Origin: an uncultured Prochlorococcus sp.
Lineage (GTDB): Bacteria; Cyanobacteriota; Cyanobacteriia; PCC-6307; Cyanobiaceae
NCBI GenBank assembly: GCA_902534675.1
Contig: CACAQQ010000009.1
Coordinates: 1-34,027 of the forward strand
Reading direction: 5' to 3'
Length of the DNA: 34,027 bases
Below the pieces are notes generated by a model. It saw only the letters and a program-made list of their open reading frames with translations. It had not been told where the DNA came from and did no database searches. A program made the position numbers and the translations under genes. Below, one piece after another: positions 20,001 to 31,229 of this stretch; the stretch's first letter is position 1; each line of letters begins with the position of its first letter.

Positions 20001-21095
20001 CAAAAGGAAGAGCAAGGTACCTGGCCTGAAACAATTGCTTGTGTTTTATGGGGTACCGATAACATCAAAACTTACGGAGAATCACTAGCTCAAATCTTAT
20101 GGTTTGTTGGGGTAAAACCAAAACCAGATTCTGTTGGAAGAATCAACAAATTGGAATTAATCCCTTTAGAAGAATTAGGTAGGCCAAGAATAGATGTTGT
20201 TGTTAACTGCTCAGGAGTATTTAGAGATCTATTTATAAATCAGATGGCATTAATAGATCAGGCGGTCAAATTAGCTGCTGAGGCTGATGAACCATTGGAA
20301 TCTAATTTTGTAAGAAAACATTCACTAGAACAAGCAGAAAAAGAAGGTACCTCTATCAGAGAAGCTTCAGCGAGAGTATTCTCTAATGCAAGTGGAAGTT
20401 ACAGTTCAAATGTTAATTTAGCCGTAGAAAACTCAACGTGGGAGGAAGAAAATGAATTACAAGAAATGTATTTATCTCGCAAAACATATGCTTTTAATGC
20501 TGATAATCCAGGTGAGATGAATCAAAAAAGAGAGGTCTTTGAGTCAGTAATGAAAACAGCAGATGTTACATTTCAAAACCTTGATTCCTCAGAAATATCA
20601 TTAACAGATGTAAGTCATTATTTTGATTCAGATCCAACAAAATTGATTAAGACACTAAGAGATGATGGAAAAGAACCAAGTAGCTATATAGCAGACACTA
20701 CCACTTCTAATGCTCAAGTTAGAACACTTGGAGAAACTATTAGATTAGACTCAAGAACAAAACTTTTAAATCCAAAATGGTATGAAGGTATGCTTAAATC
20801 TGGTTATGAAGGAGTTAGAGAACTTTCTAACAGACTTAATTACACTCTTGGTTGGAGTGCGACAAGTGGTCAAGTAGATAATTTTGTATATGAAGAAACT
20901 AATGAAACATTTATAAATGACGAAGAGATGAGGAAAAGATTAATGGATCTTAATCCTAATAGTTTCAGAAGAATTGTTGGAACTTTGCTAGAAGTAAATG
21001 GAAGGGGATATTGGGAAACTTCAGATGAAAATATTGAGCAGTTGAAAGAACTATATCAAGAGGTAGAGGATAAAATCGAAGGAGTTAAAGAATAA
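17085..21095 (+). CDS. chlH: Magnesium chelatase subunit H
   Basis: 1336 aa; [50 protein letters not shown] and other ChlH/CobN-family signatures. Confidence 0.97.
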   Translation: MFTQVRSANRRVSPVEDNKHKVVIKAVYVVLEPQYQNSLTEAAKSINEMNGPIGIDLSGYLIEELRNESNFEDFKEDIANADIFVASLIFIEDLAQKVVDAVSPYKDKLKASIIFPSMPEVMRLNKLGSFSMAQLGQSKSIIGDLIKKKKESDGASFQDSMLKLLNTLPSILKYLPVEKAQDARTFILSFQYWLGGTTENLKNFLLMISEKYAVSENIKDQIEEFKIQDPETFPDLGIWHPLAPCMFESLKEYQNWENNRKDINPKDDKTPTIGLVLQRSHIVTGDDAHYVAVIQELEYRGARVLPIFCGGLDFSKPVNEFYYDSINKDQPIVDGVVSLTGFALVGGPARQDHPKAIEALKRLNRPYMVALPLVFQTTQEWEDSDLGLHPVQVALQIAIPELDGAIEPIILSGRDDATGKAHTLQDRVDVIAERAIKWSTLRVKQRKDKKLAITVFSFPPDKGNVGTAAYLNVFGSIYRVLLEMKSKGYQIDELPSNSKELMEKVINNPEAMDGSPELNIAHKMSVKEYEEFTPYSQRLEENWGKPPGNLNSDGQNLLIYGKHFGNVFIGVQPTFGYEGDPMRLLYSRSASPHHGFAAYYTYVEKIWGADAVLHFGTHGSLEFMPGKQMGMSETCYPDSLIGSLPNLYYYAANNPSEATIAKRRGYASTISYLTPPAENAGLYKGLKELSELVGSYQQLRENSRGIQIVNAIVETSKQCNLDKDVELPSKDVEELSIDERDLFVGNVYKQLMEIESRLLPCGLHTIGEAPTAEEAVATLVNIASLEREQESLRSLPGLLAESIGLTIEQIYDGNNKGELKFVELNEKIIKTARESIFAMVNSLKIVDGRVYLEKSLLSKLFDFLKVFGLNLPTPWLRICNLNGFNEVNQKELNKLFDYLLFCLEQVCADKEMDSLIKALDGNYVLPGPGGDPIRNPGVLPSGKNIHALDPQSIPTTAAVAAAKSVVDKLIERQKEEQGTWPETIACVLWGTDNIKTYGESLAQILWFVGVKPKPDSVGRINKLELIPLEELGRPRIDVVVNCSGVFRDLFINQMALIDQAVKLAAEADEPLESNFVRKHSLEQAEKEGTSIREASARVFSNASGSYSSNVNLAVENSTWEEENELQEMYLSRKTYAFNADNPGEMNQKREVFESVMKTADVTFQNLDSSEISLTDVSHYFDSDPTKLIKTLRDDGKEPSSYIADTTTSNAQVRTLGETIRLDSRTKLLNPKWYEGMLKSGYEGVRELSNRLNYTLGWSATSGQVDNFVYEETNETFINDEEMRKRLMDLNPNSFRRIVGTLLEVNGRGYWETSDENIEQLKELYQEVEDKIEGVKE

Positions 21096-21103
21096 TAAAT
21101 TTA

Positions 21104-21958
21104 TTATTTTCTGTAAATCATATCAGCTACTTTCAGAACTTGATAATTTAGTTTCACGTTGTGAACTCTCACAATATCAACATTAAATTGAGAACAAAGA
21201 CAGCTTACAGCAAGTGTTCCTATATCTCTTTCTTTTGGGTTTTTCTCATTCAAAATTTCTCCTATAAATCTTTTTCTTGATGCGCCTATCAAAATTGGCA
21301 AATTCCATTTTTTAAATACATCTAAGTTTTTTAAGATTTCCAAGTTATGAACAATATCCTTTGAAAAACCAATTCCAGGATCAACTATTATATTTCTTTC
21401 AGAAATATTTTTTTCTAAAGCATTTTTTATTAAACTATCAAGCGAATCCTTAACATCATTCAGTACATCTTCGTAATTAGAGAGTTCATTCATATTTTGA
21501 CTATTTCCACGACTATGAGTTATGACGAATGGGCAGTCGAATTTTGAAGCAACAGTTAATATTTCCTTATCCATTCTTCCTCCAGTGACATCATTTATCC
21601 AATTAGCACCATTTAAAAGAGCTTCATAAGCCACCTCAGAATTAAAGGTATCAATAGAAATTAAAACATCAGGATATTCAGATTTTATTAATTTCAGATA
21701 TGGGATCAATCTTTTTATTTCTATACAAGGGCCTACTTCTTCAGCCCCAGGCCTTGTACTCTGAGCACCAAGATCTATAACATCCACACCATTACGCAAA
21801 AAATAATTAACTTGATCCAAAACTTTTTTTGAAGAGTTTAATTCTCCACCATCACTAAATGAATCAGGAGTTAAATTAATAACCCCCATAATTGAAGTTT
21901 TTTGTCCCCAGCCTTTTGGCCATGGATCTTTCTTATTGATAATTGGCAATTCTCGCAA
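21104..21958 (-). CDS. folP: Dihydropteroate synthase
   Basis: 284 aa; [53 protein letters not shown]. Confidence 0.95.
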   Translation of the reverse strand: MRELPIINKKDPWPKGWGQKTSIMGVINLTPDSFSDGGELNSSKKVLDQVNYFLRNGVDVIDLGAQSTRPGAEEVGPCIEIKRLIPYLKLIKSEYPDVLISIDTFNSEVAYEALLNGANWINDVTGGRMDKEILTVASKFDCPFVITHSRGNSQNMNELSNYEDVLNDVKDSLDSLIKNALEKNISERNIIVDPGIGFSKDIVHNLEILKNLDVFKKWNLPILIGASRKRFIGEILNEKNPKERDIGTLAVSCLCSQFNVDIVRVHNVKLNYQVLKVADMIYRK

Positions 21959-22658
21959 AACTTTTTGGATCTAATGAAGCCCCTCCAACTAACACCCCAT
22001 CTATATCAGTCATTGACATAATTTCGTCAATATTATTAGGTTTTACAGATCCCCCATATTGAATAATCACATCATCAAAACCTATTAATTTCCGAATCAA
22101 AGAACATATCTTGTTAGCGTCTTTAGCTTCACATGTTTTACCTGTCCCTATAGCCCATATTGGTTCATATGCAACAATTAAATTTGATGGATCTGTATTT
22201 TCTAATCCTTGTTCAACCTGTCTAGTAATAACTCTATCAGCTTCTCCTCTCTCTCTTTGCTCAAGTGTTTCTCCAACACAAACTATTGGGGTAAGTCCAC
22301 TAGATTGAGCAAAAACTGCTCTTTTATTAATTTGTTCGTCACTTTCACTAAAATACTTCCTTGGTTCACTGTGGCCAACTATTGCATATGAGACACCATG
22401 TTCAAGAAGCATTTTTGGGGAAATCTCTGCAGTAAATGCTCCTTCATCCTCCCAATGAATATTTTGACTAGAAATATTTAAATAATCAAAATCAGAATTA
22501 TCTGAGAAGGTTGAAATAGCAGTAAAAGGCGGCGCAATAACAACTTTACGATCTTCGTTTATGTTTTTTATTAAAGGGATAAACTCTTCTAAATAGGACT
22601 TAGCTTCAGCACAAGTCATGTGCATTTTCCAATTACCAGCAATTACAGATTTTCTCAA
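21933..22658 (-). CDS. tpiA: Triosephosphate isomerase
   Basis: 241 aa; [33 protein letters not shown]. Overlaps the folP start by 26 bp. Confidence 0.95.
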   Translation of the reverse strand: MRKSVIAGNWKMHMTCAEAKSYLEEFIPLIKNINEDRKVVIAPPFTAISTFSDNSDFDYLNISSQNIHWEDEGAFTAEISPKMLLEHGVSYAIVGHSEPRKYFSESDEQINKRAVFAQSSGLTPIVCVGETLEQRERGEADRVITRQVEQGLENTDPSNLIVAYEPIWAIGTGKTCEAKDANKICSLIRKLIGFDDVIIQYGGSVKPNNIDEIMSMTDIDGVLVGGASLDPKSFARIANYQ

Positions 22659-22710
22659 AATACTATCTCCAAGAAAATTATATTAATATAAATTGAGTTT
22701 ATTAGGCCAA

Positions 22711-22887
22711 TTATTCGAAAAATAATTCATTTTTTAGAAATATAACTTTATCTCCCTTATTTAACCTTCTTCCTCTCCTAGTTTCTATTACACCATTAAC
22801 TTTGACAGAGCCTGACTTAATAAAAATTTTTGCTTCTCCACCAGAAGAGACCAAATTTTTCCATTTTAAGAATTGATCCAATTTCAT
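22711..22887 (-). CDS. S4 RNA-binding domain protein
   Basis: MKLDQFLKWKNLVSSGGEAKIFIKSGSVKVNGVIETRRGRRLNKGDKVIF is S4-domain-like. The track start at 22929 adds 14 codons that do not look conserved; an ATG at 22887 fits better. Confidence 0.8.
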   Translation of the reverse strand: MKLDQFLKWKNLVSSGGEAKIFIKSGSVKVNGVIETRRGRRLNKGDKVIFLKNELFFE

Positions 22888-22945
22888 TGTTTTTTGTACC
22901 CAAAGATATTGATAAAGTAATATAAACAATTAAATATATAATATC

Positions 22946-24652
22946 TTGAGACTAATACCACCAGTCAGACCATATTCGAATAGGTTTATTAAAGGTTTTA
23001 TATGCATGCTTATTTATGTAGCTTGTTGGCCTTTACTAGCTTATTTTGCTGGCAACTTAATCCCAGCGATTGGATCTGGTGACCTCTCAAAAGTTTCTAG
23101 CATTATAGTTAAGTCTTTATTTGTATTTTTAGTTCAGAAAACTGCTCAATTTGGACAGGATGTATTCATAGCAAAACCATCTTTAGAAATTAGTGAAGTA
23201 ATGAGAGGAAATTTATTTAGCAGAATTCAAAAAATAGATATGAATTCTTTTGAAAAAATTTCCGCGGGGGATATCACATATAGACTTACAGAAGATGCAG
23301 ATAGGGTAAGCGAAGTTATTTATAAAACAGCTCAGGATACTATTCCATGTACTTTGCAGTTATTAGCGGTAATAATATATATGTTTTATTTAGACTGGTC
23401 ACTGACATTATCAACTTTTGTTTTAGCACCATTGATTATTCTTTCAGTTAATAGTTTTGGGAGAAGAGTTTTAAGTGCATCTGAAAAAAGTCAAGAATCA
23501 ACTAGTAATTTAGCAGGTTTAATAGGTGAATCTATAAATGGAATGTCGACCATAAGAGCTTTTGCTGCCGAAAATTGGATTGAAAATAGATTTTATAAAA
23601 GATTAAATGCAAATAAAAAAGCAAAATATAAAACATTAAAATTACTTGCATTTCAACATCCAGTTGTAGGATTTGTTGAAGCCTTTGGAATATTAGCAAT
23701 ATTAGGTTTAGGAGCAGCAAGAATTAATCTTGGCCTTCTAACAAGCGAAGAATTTAGTAGTTTCTTTGCTGCAATATTGATGCTTATTGATCCAATAAGC
23801 CATGTAAGTACAAATTTTAATGACTATAAACAGGCAGAAGCATCGATAAAAAGGTTGAAGAATATAAATCTAGAACCTATTGAAGAAGATAAAGAAAATT
23901 TATCTAAGATAAACAATCTTGAAGGTAATATACATTTCAAGACAGTTGATTTTGAATACAAAAAAGATACTCAAGTTCTTAGAAACATAAATTTAGAAAT
24001 TAAAAAAGGTGAAGTTACAGCTTTCGTTGGAGCTTCGGGTGCTGGTAAAAGTACAATGATGGCTCTGATATTGAAATTTTTAACTCCTAATAATGGAAAC
24101 ATTTTTATTGATGATAAGAATCTAAAATTATTAAATACAAAAGATTTAAGAAAAAATATTGCTCTAGTGCAACAACAGCCCTTTCTATTTACAGGAAAAA
24201 TTATTGATGTAATAAGAATGGGCAGGAATTATTCCAAAGAAGAAGTTATTGAATCAGCAAAAAAAGCTAATGCTCACCAGTTTATTCAAAACCTTCCTGA
24301 CAAATATAATACCAAGATCACCGAAAGAGGATCAAATTTTTCAGGTGGTCAGATCCAGAGAATAGCAATTGCTAGAGCAATACTAGGGAATCCATCTATT
24401 CTTCTTTTAGATGAGGCTACCAGTGCATTAGATGCAGAATCAGAGTCAGAAGTTCAAGAAGGTCTTAATAGAGCTATGAAAAATAGAACTGTTATTGTAA
24501 TAGCTCATAGATTAGCCACTACCCAAGGTGCAGATAAAATTGTTGTCTTTAATAAGGGAGAAATTGTTGAAGTTGGGAAACATATTGATTTATTAAATAA
24601 AAAAGGAATTTATAAAGAATTATGTGAAAAACAATTGATTAAAAAATTATAG
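22946..24652 (+). CDS. MsbA-type ABC exporter (fused permease and ATPase)
   Basis: 568 aa, TTG start; TM domain followed by Walker A GASGAGKST, signature FSGGQIQRIAIARAI, Walker B ILLLDEATSALD. Confidence 0.92.
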   Translation: MRLIPPVRPYSNRFIKGFICMLIYVACWPLLAYFAGNLIPAIGSGDLSKVSSIIVKSLFVFLVQKTAQFGQDVFIAKPSLEISEVMRGNLFSRIQKIDMNSFEKISAGDITYRLTEDADRVSEVIYKTAQDTIPCTLQLLAVIIYMFYLDWSLTLSTFVLAPLIILSVNSFGRRVLSASEKSQESTSNLAGLIGESINGMSTIRAFAAENWIENRFYKRLNANKKAKYKTLKLLAFQHPVVGFVEAFGILAILGLGAARINLGLLTSEEFSSFFAAILMLIDPISHVSTNFNDYKQAEASIKRLKNINLEPIEEDKENLSKINNLEGNIHFKTVDFEYKKDTQVLRNINLEIKKGEVTAFVGASGAGKSTMMALILKFLTPNNGNIFIDDKNLKLLNTKDLRKNIALVQQQPFLFTGKIIDVIRMGRNYSKEEVIESAKKANAHQFIQNLPDKYNTKITERGSNFSGGQIQRIAIARAILGNPSILLLDEATSALDAESESEVQEGLNRAMKNRTVIVIAHRLATTQGADKIVVFNKGEIVEVGKHIDLLNKKGIYKELCEKQLIKKL

Positions 24653-24683
24653 TTCTATCTTAAGAATTAATAATTTAAAATTT

Positions 24684-24902
24684 ATGAATGAAAAAAAAAA
24701 TGATTCTGGAAACCCAGTTTTAACTTTTGAAGGAAAGAAGTATTTTATAAATGAACTTTCTAATGACATTAAAGAATCTATAAAAGTATTACAAATAGCA
24801 GAGACACAACTAAAAATGCATGAGGATACATTGAAATTACTTTCAATCAGTAGAAACTCTTTAGCTAATGAATTAAGAGAAAAACTAAAAAAATTAGATT
24901 AA
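24684..24902 (+). CDS. DUF6447-like small protein
   Basis: 72 aa; PVLTFEGKKYFINELSNDIKESIKVLQIAETQLKMHEDTLKLLSISRNSLANEL resembles DUF6447. Confidence 0.65.
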   Translation: MNEKKNDSGNPVLTFEGKKYFINELSNDIKESIKVLQIAETQLKMHEDTLKLLSISRNSLANELREKLKKLD

Positions 24903-24907
24903 AGTTT

Positions 24908-27900
24908 TTAATTATGGATTTCTTGTAGAGAGTAAGTATCAATTTTATTACTTTGTAAGGCTTTTATTGCCTTTATGGCTGCCTTTGCTCCAGGAATGGT
25001 TGTAAAAGTTGGAATATTATATTCTAAAGCAGCACGTCTTAAATATGCGTCGTCATGTAGTGCCTGAGATCCTATTGGAGTATTAATTATTAGTTGAACA
25101 AGTCCAGAACGAATAAGGTCCTCTATATTAGGTCTTCCTTCATGTACTTTTAGCACCACTTCAACTTGGATACCTAAATCTACCAAATATGCAGCTGTAC
25201 CTTTTGTTGCAATTAATTTAAATCCTAAAATTAATAATGCTTTAGCAATTTCTTCAAGATTTTTTTTATCTAAATCATTAGTAGACAAAAAAGCTACCCC
25301 TTCAGAAGGGACACCATTTCCTGCGGCTAATTCAGACTTAGCATAAGCTATTCCAAAATCCTTAGCCAAACCCATTACTTCTCCAGTAGATTTCATCTCA
25401 GGACCGAGAAGTGTATCAGATCCAGGAAATCTTTTAAAAGGTAAAACAGCTTCTTTTACAGCCTGGTATCTTGGAGCAAATTCATTGGTGAAATTAATAT
25501 CTTCTAAAGTTAAACCTTGCATTAACTGTGTAGCTAATTTTGCAACTGGTTTACCTATCGCCTTTGAAACAAATGGAACTGTTCTGGAAGCTCTTGGATT
25601 TGCCTCAAGAATGAATAATTCGTTGTCTTTATTATTTAAATTTGTCACTGCAAATTGTAAATTAATTAAACCAATAACATTTAGTCTTTTTGCAATTAAT
25701 TTAGTCCAGCGTTTTACATTATCGATAGTGGAGGCCGAAAGAGAAATTGAAGGTAAACAACAAGCTGAATCTCCCGAATGAATTCCTGCAGGTTCCACAT
25801 GTTCCATTAGACCTGCAATTACAACCGATCCTTCTGAATCACATAAAGCATCTACATCTATCTCAATAGCATTATTCAAATATTGATCTAGAAGGATAGG
25901 ATGATCAGGTGATACCTTAACTGCTTCAGAGATGTATCTAGACAATTCAATTTCATCTTTTACAATTTCCATTGCCCTACCTCCTAAAACATATGAGGGT
26001 CTTACAACCAAAGGGAATCCAATATTCTTTGCTACCGTTTGTGCTTCATTTTGATTACGAGCTAAACCATTTAAAGGTTGCCTAATACCTAATTCTTCAA
26101 GTATTTTTGTAAATTCCTCTCTATCCTCTGCAATATCGATAGAGACTGGAGAAGTTCCTAGAATTTTTGAACCAGTTTTTAACCCCTCATCAGTTTTAAG
26201 CCATTCAAATAAAGGCAAGGATAATTTCAGTGGAGTTTGACCTCCAAATTGAACAATCAAACCATAAGGATTTTCAGCTTCTATTATGTTGAGTACGTCC
26301 TCCAAAGTTACAGGCTCAAAATATAAAATATCGCTAGTATCGTAATCGGTAGATACAGTTTCAGGATTACTATTAACCATTATTGTTTTGCAACCATTTG
26401 TTGAAGCTTGATATGAAGCATGACAACAACAGTAATCGAATTCTATTCCTTGACCAATTCTGTTTGGCCCTCCTCCCAGAATCATAATTTTCTTTGATAT
26501 ATCATTGTCTGAAATCTCTGTATCAAAAACTTCAGAATCTAAATTAATAAATGATTCTTCGTAAGTTGAATAATGATAGGGAGTTGAAGATGAGAACTCT
26601 GCTGAACAAGTATCAACTGTTTTATAAATTGGTATAATATCCATATCTTTCCTGTATTTTCTCACTTCAAAAAATTCAGCATTAGTTAATTTTGATATTT
26701 GTTGATCTGAAAAGCCTAATTGTTTAGCATGTAGCATCAAATCCCTATCTAAATCATAAAGTTCTTTTTCTTTCAAAAAATTGTGCTCAAAATTAAAGAT
26801 ATTTCGTAATTTCTCTATAAACCATTGATCTATATTAGTAACTTCGTGAATATAAGAATTAGTTTTCCCGAGTTGCATAGCTTTTTTAACTATGAGAATT
26901 CTTTCAGAAGTAGGGTTTCTTAAACTATTCATTAAGTGATTCTCATTCTTAAATTCATCTAGTGAATCACATTCCCAACCAAAAATACCTACTTCTAGAG
27001 ATCTTAATGCTTTTTGAAATGATTCCTCAAAAGAACGCCCGATTGCCATTGACTCTCCTACGGATTTCATGGCAGTGCTTAAGGTATTTGAGGAACCTTT
27101 GAACTTTTCAAAGGCAAATCTTGGAATTTTGGTAACTACATAATCTATTGATGGTTCAAAACATGCAGGTGTTTTTTTTGTAATGTCATTAATAATCTCA
27201 TCAAGTGTATAGCCAACAGATAATAGAGCTGCAATCTTAGCTATGGGAAATCCAGTTGCTTTACTTGCCAAAGCAGAGGATCTACTCACACGAGGATTCA
27301 TTTCAATTACAATTACTTCTCCATTAGATGGATTTATTGCAAATTGAATATTACTGCCTCCAGTTTCAACTCCTACTTCTCTAATGATTTTCAATGATAA
27401 GTCCCTCAATCTCTGATACTCCTTATCCGTTAGAGTCTGTGCGGGAGCTACAGTAATCGAATCTCCAGTATGGACACCCATTGGGTCTAAATTTTCAATA
27501 CTGCAAACTATTACAACATTATCTGCAGTATCTCTCATCACCTCTAATTCAAACTCTTTCCAACCAATTAGAGATTTTTCAATCAATATTTGATTATTTG
27601 GACTTGCATCTAAACCTGTCTTACACAATTCAACAAATTCTTCAAGGTTAAACGCAATTCCACCTCCAACTCCACCAAGAGTAAATGCAGGCCTAATTAT
27701 GAGAGGATAAGAATTAATTTTTTTGGATACATCTTTAGCTTCAGCAAGGTTGGATGCTATACCTGATGGGCATACTTTTACATTTATTTTTTCCATCGAC
27801 TCTTTAAACAATTTTCTATCTTCAGCTTTACTAATAGCTTTTAAATCAGCACCAATTAATTCAACGTTATTTTTTTTTAAAAAATCTGACTCTGATAATT

Positions 27901-28201
27901 TAACTGCAAGATTTAAAGCAGTTTGACCTCCCATTGTGGGAAGAATTGCATCAGGTTTTTCTTTTAATATTATCTGAGAAACGATTTCAGGAGTCAAAGG
28001 TTCAATATATGTTTTGCTTGCGATATCAGGATCAGTCATTATCGAGGCGGGATTTGAATTTATTAAGATAATTTCATAACCAGCTTTTTTTAACGCCTTG
28101 CATGCCTGAGTCCCAGAGTAATCAAATTCGCAAGCCTGTCCTATAACAATTGGTCCTGAACCTAAAATAAGAATTTTCTTAAGATCACCTCTTTGAGGCA
28201 T
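24908..28201 (-). CDS. carB: Carbamoyl-phosphate synthase large subunit
   Basis: 1097 aa; duplicated pre-ATP-grasp/ATP-grasp halves ([44 protein letters not shown]), C-terminal MGS-like domain. Confidence 0.97.
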   Translation of the reverse strand: MPQRGDLKKILILGSGPIVIGQACEFDYSGTQACKALKKAGYEIILINSNPASIMTDPDIASKTYIEPLTPEIVSQIILKEKPDAILPTMGGQTALNLAVKLSESDFLKKNNVELIGADLKAISKAEDRKLFKESMEKINVKVCPSGIASNLAEAKDVSKKINSYPLIIRPAFTLGGVGGGIAFNLEEFVELCKTGLDASPNNQILIEKSLIGWKEFELEVMRDTADNVVIVCSIENLDPMGVHTGDSITVAPAQTLTDKEYQRLRDLSLKIIREVGVETGGSNIQFAINPSNGEVIVIEMNPRVSRSSALASKATGFPIAKIAALLSVGYTLDEIINDITKKTPACFEPSIDYVVTKIPRFAFEKFKGSSNTLSTAMKSVGESMAIGRSFEESFQKALRSLEVGIFGWECDSLDEFKNENHLMNSLRNPTSERILIVKKAMQLGKTNSYIHEVTNIDQWFIEKLRNIFNFEHNFLKEKELYDLDRDLMLHAKQLGFSDQQISKLTNAEFFEVRKYRKDMDIIPIYKTVDTCSAEFSSSTPYHYSTYEESFINLDSEVFDTEISDNDISKKIMILGGGPNRIGQGIEFDYCCCHASYQASTNGCKTIMVNSNPETVSTDYDTSDILYFEPVTLEDVLNIIEAENPYGLIVQFGGQTPLKLSLPLFEWLKTDEGLKTGSKILGTSPVSIDIAEDREEFTKILEELGIRQPLNGLARNQNEAQTVAKNIGFPLVVRPSYVLGGRAMEIVKDEIELSRYISEAVKVSPDHPILLDQYLNNAIEIDVDALCDSEGSVVIAGLMEHVEPAGIHSGDSACCLPSISLSASTIDNVKRWTKLIAKRLNVIGLINLQFAVTNLNNKDNELFILEANPRASRTVPFVSKAIGKPVAKLATQLMQGLTLEDINFTNEFAPRYQAVKEAVLPFKRFPGSDTLLGPEMKSTGEVMGLAKDFGIAYAKSELAAGNGVPSEGVAFLSTNDLDKKNLEEIAKALLILGFKLIATKGTAAYLVDLGIQVEVVLKVHEGRPNIEDLIRSGLVQLIINTPIGSQALHDDAYLRRAALEYNIPTFTTIPGAKAAIKAIKALQSNKIDTYSLQEIHN

Positions 28202-28310
28202 AATTTAAAACCATCATTTATTTCATGCTACTTATAAATCATCAGATGTTAATCAAGTTACTTGAAAAGCAACATTTGTTTCTATAGTATTGAAAGAAAA
28301 ATAATTTTTT

Positions 28311-28949
28311 ATGAGCGAACTTCAGCGACTTAAAAGTTTGTTGCCTCCAGAGAACGAAAGTTGGGTATTTATTGAAGCTGCTGCCGCTATAGATCCACCT
28401 CTAATAACACTTGAGGAGATAGGTCGTGACGAGGTTGAAATTCAAATAGATCTAGACGAATGGGATAATTTTGCAATTGACCATAGGAACCTATTATTTT
28501 GGCATGAAGTTGGAAAAATCCAAAATGACACTATTCCTAGAGATGGATGGGAAATGGCCGCTCTTGCTATAGGCCTTGGAGGGGCAATTGGAGAGTTGTG
28601 GGTACAAGATGGTCTACTATTATTACTTGCCCTTGGCTTATCAAGTTTTGCAGGATATAGATTATATTTAAAAAATAATTCTGAAAAAAAACTTCAAGAT
28701 GCTATTTATGCAGATGAAAGGGCTATAGATATCGCCTGCAGATTTGGATATAGCATCCCAAATGCATACAAAAGTCTTGGGGGAGCATTAAAAGAATTAA
28801 TTGAAAAAACACGAAAAAAGAAAAAAAGAAGTTTCTTTGAAGATAGATTAGATGCGTTAAGAAAAAGTGCTGAAAAAGCCAGATCAGAATTATCTCAGCA
28901 AGAAGGCTCAGAAAAATCAGTCTCAAGCGAAAATGTTTATGGACAATAA
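28311..28949 (+). CDS. DUF3318-like cyanobacterial protein
   Basis: 212 aa; MSELQRLKSLLPPENESW...ALAIGLGGAIGELWVQDGLLLLLALGLSSFAGYRLYL. Confidence 0.75.
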   Translation: MSELQRLKSLLPPENESWVFIEAAAAIDPPLITLEEIGRDEVEIQIDLDEWDNFAIDHRNLLFWHEVGKIQNDTIPRDGWEMAALAIGLGGAIGELWVQDGLLLLLALGLSSFAGYRLYLKNNSEKKLQDAIYADERAIDIACRFGYSIPNAYKSLGGALKELIEKTRKKKKRSFFEDRLDALRKSAEKARSELSQQEGSEKSVSSENVYGQ

Positions 28950-29283
28950 AAGTTTAGTTTTATTGGCAGCTAAAGCTTGTGATGAAAAAAAGGCTAAAGA
29001 TATAAAACTTATAAAAATTGACAAGGTCTCATTCATTAGTGAATGGATATTGATAGCAGAAGGATTATCTGATGTACAAGTTAGATCTATTACTAAATCT
29101 GTAGAGGGAGAGCTTAGAGATAATGCTAAAATTGAACCAATAAGAAAAGAAGGTGTTAACGAGGCGAAGTGGGCTTTACTTGATTACGGTGACTTAATTG
29201 TAAATATTTTTCAACCAGAAATTAGAAAATTTTATGACCTTGAATCATTCTGGAGTCATGGAGATAATCTTACATTTCCATAA
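28939..29283 (+). CDS. rsfS: Ribosomal silencing factor RsfS (Iojap family)
   Basis: AAKACDEKKAKDIKLIKIDKVSFISEWILIAEGLSDVQVRSITKSVE...WALLDYGDLIVNIFQPEIRKFYDLESFW. Track start 28867 is probably too far upstream; the likely start is in the MFMDNK region, overlapping the upstream gene. Confidence 0.9.
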   Translation: MDNKSLVLLAAKACDEKKAKDIKLIKIDKVSFISEWILIAEGLSDVQVRSITKSVEGELRDNAKIEPIRKEGVNEAKWALLDYGDLIVNIFQPEIRKFYDLESFWSHGDNLTFP

Positions 29284-29289
29284 TTATTT

Positions 29290-29784
29290 ATGAACGAATC
29301 TAAATGCCCTGTACCTAGAGAGCAACAACCCACAAATGAATTTATTGAATTATCAAAATCTATTATTTTTTCATGGCCAAAAACAAAGAAATCACTAATC
29401 CTAATATTAATCAAATTCTGGATAGGTACTTTTATTCTGTTTCTTGTTATTTCTTCAGGAAGTGTCTATTTCAAATCATCCCTATTAAAATATTTTCTAT
29501 TAAGTTTTTTTAGTAGCTTATCAATACCTCTCCTGATTACTATCAGATTGTATCTTGGTTGGAATCATGTTTTTAAGAGATTAACATCTGAAAGAGTTGA
29601 GTACGAGGAATCTGGTTGGTATGACGGTCAAATATGGATAAAGCCATTAGTTTTGAAAGAAAAAGAATCACTCATAGCCTCAATTGAGGTTAAGCCTATT
29701 TTAAAAAATTTAGTTCAAATTTTTTCTATTATCTTAGTATTGGGTTTATCAGGAATACTACTTTTTCAATATAACAATTTCTAG
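29290..29784 (+). CDS. CGLD27/DUF1230-family membrane protein
   Basis: 164 aa; CPVPREQQPTNEF...SWP N-terminal signature, two TM segments, RLTSERVEYEESGWYDGQIW. Confidence 0.85.
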   Translation: MNESKCPVPREQQPTNEFIELSKSIIFSWPKTKKSLILILIKFWIGTFILFLVISSGSVYFKSSLLKYFLLSFFSSLSIPLLITIRLYLGWNHVFKRLTSERVEYEESGWYDGQIWIKPLVLKEKESLIASIEVKPILKNLVQIFSIILVLGLSGILLFQYNNF

Positions 29785-30750
29785 ATGAGTTCTAACTTCA
29801 AAAACCTTTATACATCAAATAATCCTCCTTTACAAGCAACCTTAATGAGAGGATCAAATATTGAGTCCATCCATAAAATTCATGCTGTTGTTAGTGACAA
29901 AAAAGGGAGGGTTTTAATGTGTGCAGGTAATCCAGAATACAAAAGTTTCATAAGATCAGCATTAAAACCTTTTCAGGCAATACCGTTTGTTAGCAGTGGA
30001 GCTGCCTCAAAAATCAACAATGATTCAAAATCAATTGCATTAGCGTGTGGTTCTCATAGTGGTTCAAAACTTCATTCAAGGGAAGCATTCAAAATTTTAT
30101 GGGAATACGACATCGACATTGAAAAACTGAAATGTCCAAAATCAAACACCAGTCCTTTAGAACACAATTGTTCAGGTAAACATGCTGCTTTCCTAGCTAC
30201 CTGCAAAAAAATGAATTGGCCACTAGATAGTTACTTAAAAGGGGATCATCCACTTCAAGTTGAAATATTCAGAATTATTTCTGAATTACTTGAAATTCCA
30301 ATATCTGAAATAAACCCTGAACGTGATGATTGTGGTGCACCAACTCTGTATTTAAAACTAATAGAAATGTCAAAGTTATATTCCCTTCTAAGTTGTTCTG
30401 AAAATGCTGAATTAGAGCAAATTAGCAGAGCTATGACAACTAACCCAATTATGATTAGTGATAACAATAAATTTGATACAGAAATAATTAAGGCTTCTCA
30501 TGGACAAGTTATAGGCAAAGGTGGAGCAGAGGGGATTCAGTGCCTATGTAAGGTTAATGAAGGTATAGGACTTGCCTTAAAAGTAGAAGATGGTTCAAAA
30601 AGAGCTAAGCATGCTGTAGGTCTGCATTTACTAAAACAGTTAGATTGGATATCTGATTTAAGAATTCAGGATATAGAAGAAAAGGTATTTAATTTCGCCG
30701 AAGGAGTGCAAATTGAAGTTAAAGGTCAATTAAAATTCCAAGAATCATAA
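29785..30750 (+). CDS. Asparaginase (bacterial/plant L-asparaginase II-like family)
   Basis: 321 aa; RSALKPFQAIPFVSSGAA, ALACGSHSG, NCSGKHAAFLATCKKMNWP, DDCGAPTLYL. Confidence 0.9.
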   Translation: MSSNFKNLYTSNNPPLQATLMRGSNIESIHKIHAVVSDKKGRVLMCAGNPEYKSFIRSALKPFQAIPFVSSGAASKINNDSKSIALACGSHSGSKLHSREAFKILWEYDIDIEKLKCPKSNTSPLEHNCSGKHAAFLATCKKMNWPLDSYLKGDHPLQVEIFRIISELLEIPISEINPERDDCGAPTLYLKLIEMSKLYSLLSCSENAELEQISRAMTTNPIMISDNNKFDTEIIKASHGQVIGKGGAEGIQCLCKVNEGIGLALKVEDGSKRAKHAVGLHLLKQLDWISDLRIQDIEEKVFNFAEGVQIEVKGQLKFQES

Positions 30751-30795
30751 ATAAATAGAAAAAATTACCCTTTCAGATGTATGCTATGTATATGT

Positions 30796-30872
<77 letters not shown>

Positions 30873-30875
30873 TTT

Positions 30876-30901
30876 AAAAGCAGCTTCAAAGCTGCTTTTT
30901 T
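30876..30901 (+). terminator. Rho-independent terminator downstream of tRNA-fMet
   Basis: AAAAGCAGC-TTCAAA-GCTGCTTTT hairpin followed by T residues, immediately after the tRNA. Confidence 0.85.
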
Positions 30902-31229
30902 AGTATTTGAAGTATTTATAGCAATTATAGAAATAAAGATTATTTTTTAACTAGAATAGTTTATTAAAAATTATTTGAGATCTTTTTGAATAGAGAATTT
31001 AAAGTCAACCCTAACTATTAGGCCAGTAATGATAAAAAGTATTCCAATGTATGAATTCAAAGTTAGGTCCAAAATATTGAATTAATTGTCTAAGTAAATA
31101 TTAACTCAGAAATCATTTCTATTAAAGAAGCCAATAAAAAAGAATTTAAAAAAATCTGAATTTTAAATATTTACATCTTTAATAAGTAATTTAATAAAGT
31201 AGAGTAAAATTTGTATAATTTAAGATTAC

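Noticed and set aside
22111-22391. Two plus-strand ORFs of 65 and 60 aa
   Set aside because: Antisense to tpiA; shadow ORFs.
25485-25781. 98-aa plus-strand ORF and 27723-27926
   Set aside because: Antisense to carB; explained by codon usage of the real gene.
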